Shown in pieces: positions 62,708-64,000 of a DNA stretch of 64,000 bases (within the stretch, counting starts at the first letter, position 1; every line of letters starts with the position of its first letter). The DNA comes from Pedobacter cryoconitis. GTDB taxonomy: Bacteria; Bacteroidota; Bacteroidia; Sphingobacteriales; Sphingobacteriaceae. The notes below the pieces were generated by a model. The model was given only the letters and a program-made list of their open reading frames with translations, ran no database searches and was not told where the DNA came from. The position numbers and the translations under genes were made by a program. The stretch lies in assembly GCA_019352875.1 (NCBI GenBank), contig JAAAFW010000015.1, positions 1,278,452 through 1,342,451 of the forward strand. The letters run 5' to 3'.

Positions 62708-63460
62708 TTACTCGATTACCAACCATTCTTTGAACTCGGCGGCTTTATTTTTACTGATATAAATTCGTTCAGGGACATCTGTAGCAAGTGTAATGAGTAA
62801 CCTGCTGTCGAACCATACCGTTATTTTTATGACTGCATTTCGGGCAACGATGAATTGTTTATTAGCCCGATAGAAATTGGCGGGATTTAACGTTGTAAAA
62901 ATATGTTCTAGCGTTTTCGAATAGGGGATGGTGTTTCCGTCTGCCAAACCAACAACTGTATTTTTATCTGTAGTATAGAAAAATGAAACTTTTTGAAGAT
63001 CAATAGGCAGGAGTTGATCTTTATTGGGAATTAAAAGTTTATTTCGATAACGTGGTGCTGGCGCCAGCTGGTTAACCTTCGATACATACTCGGCCAGCCC
63101 AGCACGGGACAATTTTGTGAACTTTTGAAGTGCCCGGTCTAATTCAATAGTTTTAATGGGTTTAAGTAGGTAATCAATACTATTTACTTTAAATGCTTCG
63201 ATGGCATATTCGTCATATGCTGTAGTGAAAATAATAGGGATATCAATCTCGATATGATCAAAAATCAGAAATGCAGATCCGTCAGACAAATTGATGTCCA
63301 TTAATATAAGATCTGGTTGGGTATGCCCGTTCAGCCAGTTAATGGTTTGGTTCACACTTTCTGCATTTCCTACTACTTCTATTTCAGGATCAATTTCTCT
63401 CAAGACCTCCACTAAGCTTTCGTAAGCAGCTGTTTCGTCCTCAACAATAAGTACCTTCAT
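62708..63460 (-). CDS. LytTR-family response regulator
   Basis: This 250-aa protein has an N-terminal receiver (KVLIVEDETAAYE; phosphoacceptor Asp in DLILMDINLSDGS; Lys in LLKPIK). The C-terminal LytTR domain begins near residue 140 (LIPNKDQLLPIDLQKVSFFY, FYRANKQFIVARNAVIKI). It is partnered with the histidine kinase that overlaps its start by ATGA. It is a candidate regulator of the adjacent operon. Confidence 0.93.
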   Translation of the reverse strand: MKVLIVEDETAAYESLVEVLREIDPEIEVVGNAESVNQTINWLNGHTQPDLILMDINLSDGSAFLIFDHIEIDIPIIFTTAYDEYAIEAFKVNSIDYLLKPIKTIELDRALQKFTKLSRAGLAEYVSKVNQLAPAPRYRNKLLIPNKDQLLPIDLQKVSFFYTTDKNTVVGLADGNTIPYSKTLEHIFTTLNPANFYRANKQFIVARNAVIKITVWFDSRLLITLATDVPERIYISKNKAAEFKEWLVIE

Positions 63461-64000
63461 ATTGATTGTCCTAATGGTAAATAAACATTAAATACACTCC
63501 CCTTACTTTCCACCCTAATTTGTTGTCCCATTAGCAACAAAAAACGGCTTTCCAGGTTATTAAGTCCGGTACCATTGGTCTCAGCCGGACTTAGTTTCGG
63601 GTAAACTGGATTTGAAATAACAAGTTCATTATTTTTATTAATAAAGATATCGATGATCATTTTATGCTTGCTGTCAATCATGTTATGAACCACAACATTG
63701 TCAAGCAGGGGAAGAATAGAAAGTACTGGGACCTTTTGTGATAATACGTTTTTATCAATTTCAATGTGGTATTCCAATTTGTTGGCAAAACGGACTTCCA
63801 TCATATAACGAAAGGCGTTGACAAAGGTCAGCTCTTCTGCTAAAGTTACGAGTCCTTTTTTATCACTTTGAAGAATATACCGAAATACATCAGACAGTTT
63901 ATTGACATAAGTCAGTGTTTCTTCATTGTTTTTTTTTCGGATTAAGGAGGTTAAACCATTCAGGGAATTAAAAAAGAAATGAGGGTTAATCTGATTTGTT
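63457..64000 (-). CDS. LytS-type sensor histidine kinase, 5' end outside window
   Basis: The frame continues beyond the right window edge and is open from 64000 to a TGA at 63457. The visible 181 residues include the His_kinase block NQINPHFFFNSLNGLTSLI (the phosphorylated His is in NPHFFF) and a degenerate ATPase core (LPLLDNVVVHNMIDSK, NGTGLNNLESRFLLLMG). It overlaps the response regulator by four bases. The sensor domain is upstream of the window. Confidence 0.9.
   Translation of the reverse strand, partial: TNQINPHFFFNSLNGLTSLIRKKNNEETLTYVNKLSDVFRYILQSDKKGLVTLAEELTFVNAFRYMMEVRFANKLEYHIEIDKNVLSQKVPVLSILPLLDNVVVHNMIDSKHKMIIDIFINKNNELVISNPVYPKLSPAETNGTGLNNLESRFLLLMGQQIRVESKGSVFNVYLPLGQSI

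Noticed and set aside
1..64000. CRISPR array, rRNA or complete tRNA genes
   Set aside because: No regularly spaced repeats and no complete tRNA or rRNA sequence were seen while reading both strands.

Overview
The window looks like chromosomal DNA of a Bacteroidota bacterium, most likely Sphingobacteriaceae (Pedobacter/Mucilaginibacter-like). The grounds are a SusC/SusD pair, AraC regulators fused to membrane domains, MocR regulators, LytTR and HxlR regulators, many small exported proteins with short signal peptides, moderate GC, and genes with little visible Shine-Dalgarno sequence. The species call is an inference from gene content; no rRNA or tRNA gene was found.

Layout. 1-12.4 kb: a truncated PQQ-type sugar dehydrogenase lipoprotein, a large exported macroglobulin-like protein, a front-end fatty-acid desaturase, an HxlR regulator divergent from an NAD(P)H quinone reductase, an SDR whose catalytic Tyr is Cys, a membrane-AraC regulator followed by two exported proteins (NTF2-like and DJ-1/PfpI), and a 427-aa protein that may be a two-lobed TULIP lipid-binding protein. 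12.8-27.4 kb: a PAS sensor kinase, CinA, an FAD oxidoreductase-Rieske fusion, a 735-aa putative alpha-toroid protein, two close MocR paralogues, DoxX, a barrel-like protein, Crp/Fnr, SDR, isochorismatase-like hydrolase, azoreductase and an EamA exporter. 28-29.4 kb: glutamate dehydrogenase with a clear terminator.

29.5-44.4 kb is an accessory (defence) island. Its intact centre is a plus-strand run: an 892-aa protein with two GHKL ATPase domains, a 752-aa partner of unknown family overlapping it by 8 nt, a 5-methylcytosine DNA methyltransferase starting at TTG, and Vsr overlapping the methyltransferase by ATGA. Divergent from it is an HNH_2 nuclease. Around it lie two further zinc/HNH-type proteins and three genes broken by a single lesion each: a DUF4238 gene (TA insertion), a PD-(D/E)XK gene (in-frame ochre) and an Mrr-like nuclease (1-nt deletion). 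A decayed IS3 transposase sits at the right edge. The centre is the best candidate for an incompletely described anti-phage or restriction system.

45.3-51.5 kb: a SusC-SusD-TlpA uptake operon and a small DUF6520-like exported peptide on the opposite strand. 51.8-57.5 kb: an AraC regulator plus TetX-like monooxygenase bounded by two copies of a ~100-bp imperfect direct repeat, then a membrane LytTR regulator, an SDR gene with a 21-bp-period direct repeat in its promoter region (a likely LytTR site), an overlapping AraC gene and a MazG-like protein. 57.5-62.6 kb: a seven-gene minus-strand operon of exported enzymes (cupin, flavodoxin split by a frameshift in a C6 tract, two alpha/beta hydrolases, NTF2-like, carboxymuconolactone decarboxylase-like, second cupin). 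62.7-64 kb: a LytTR response regulator and its truncated LytS-type kinase, overlapping by ATGA.
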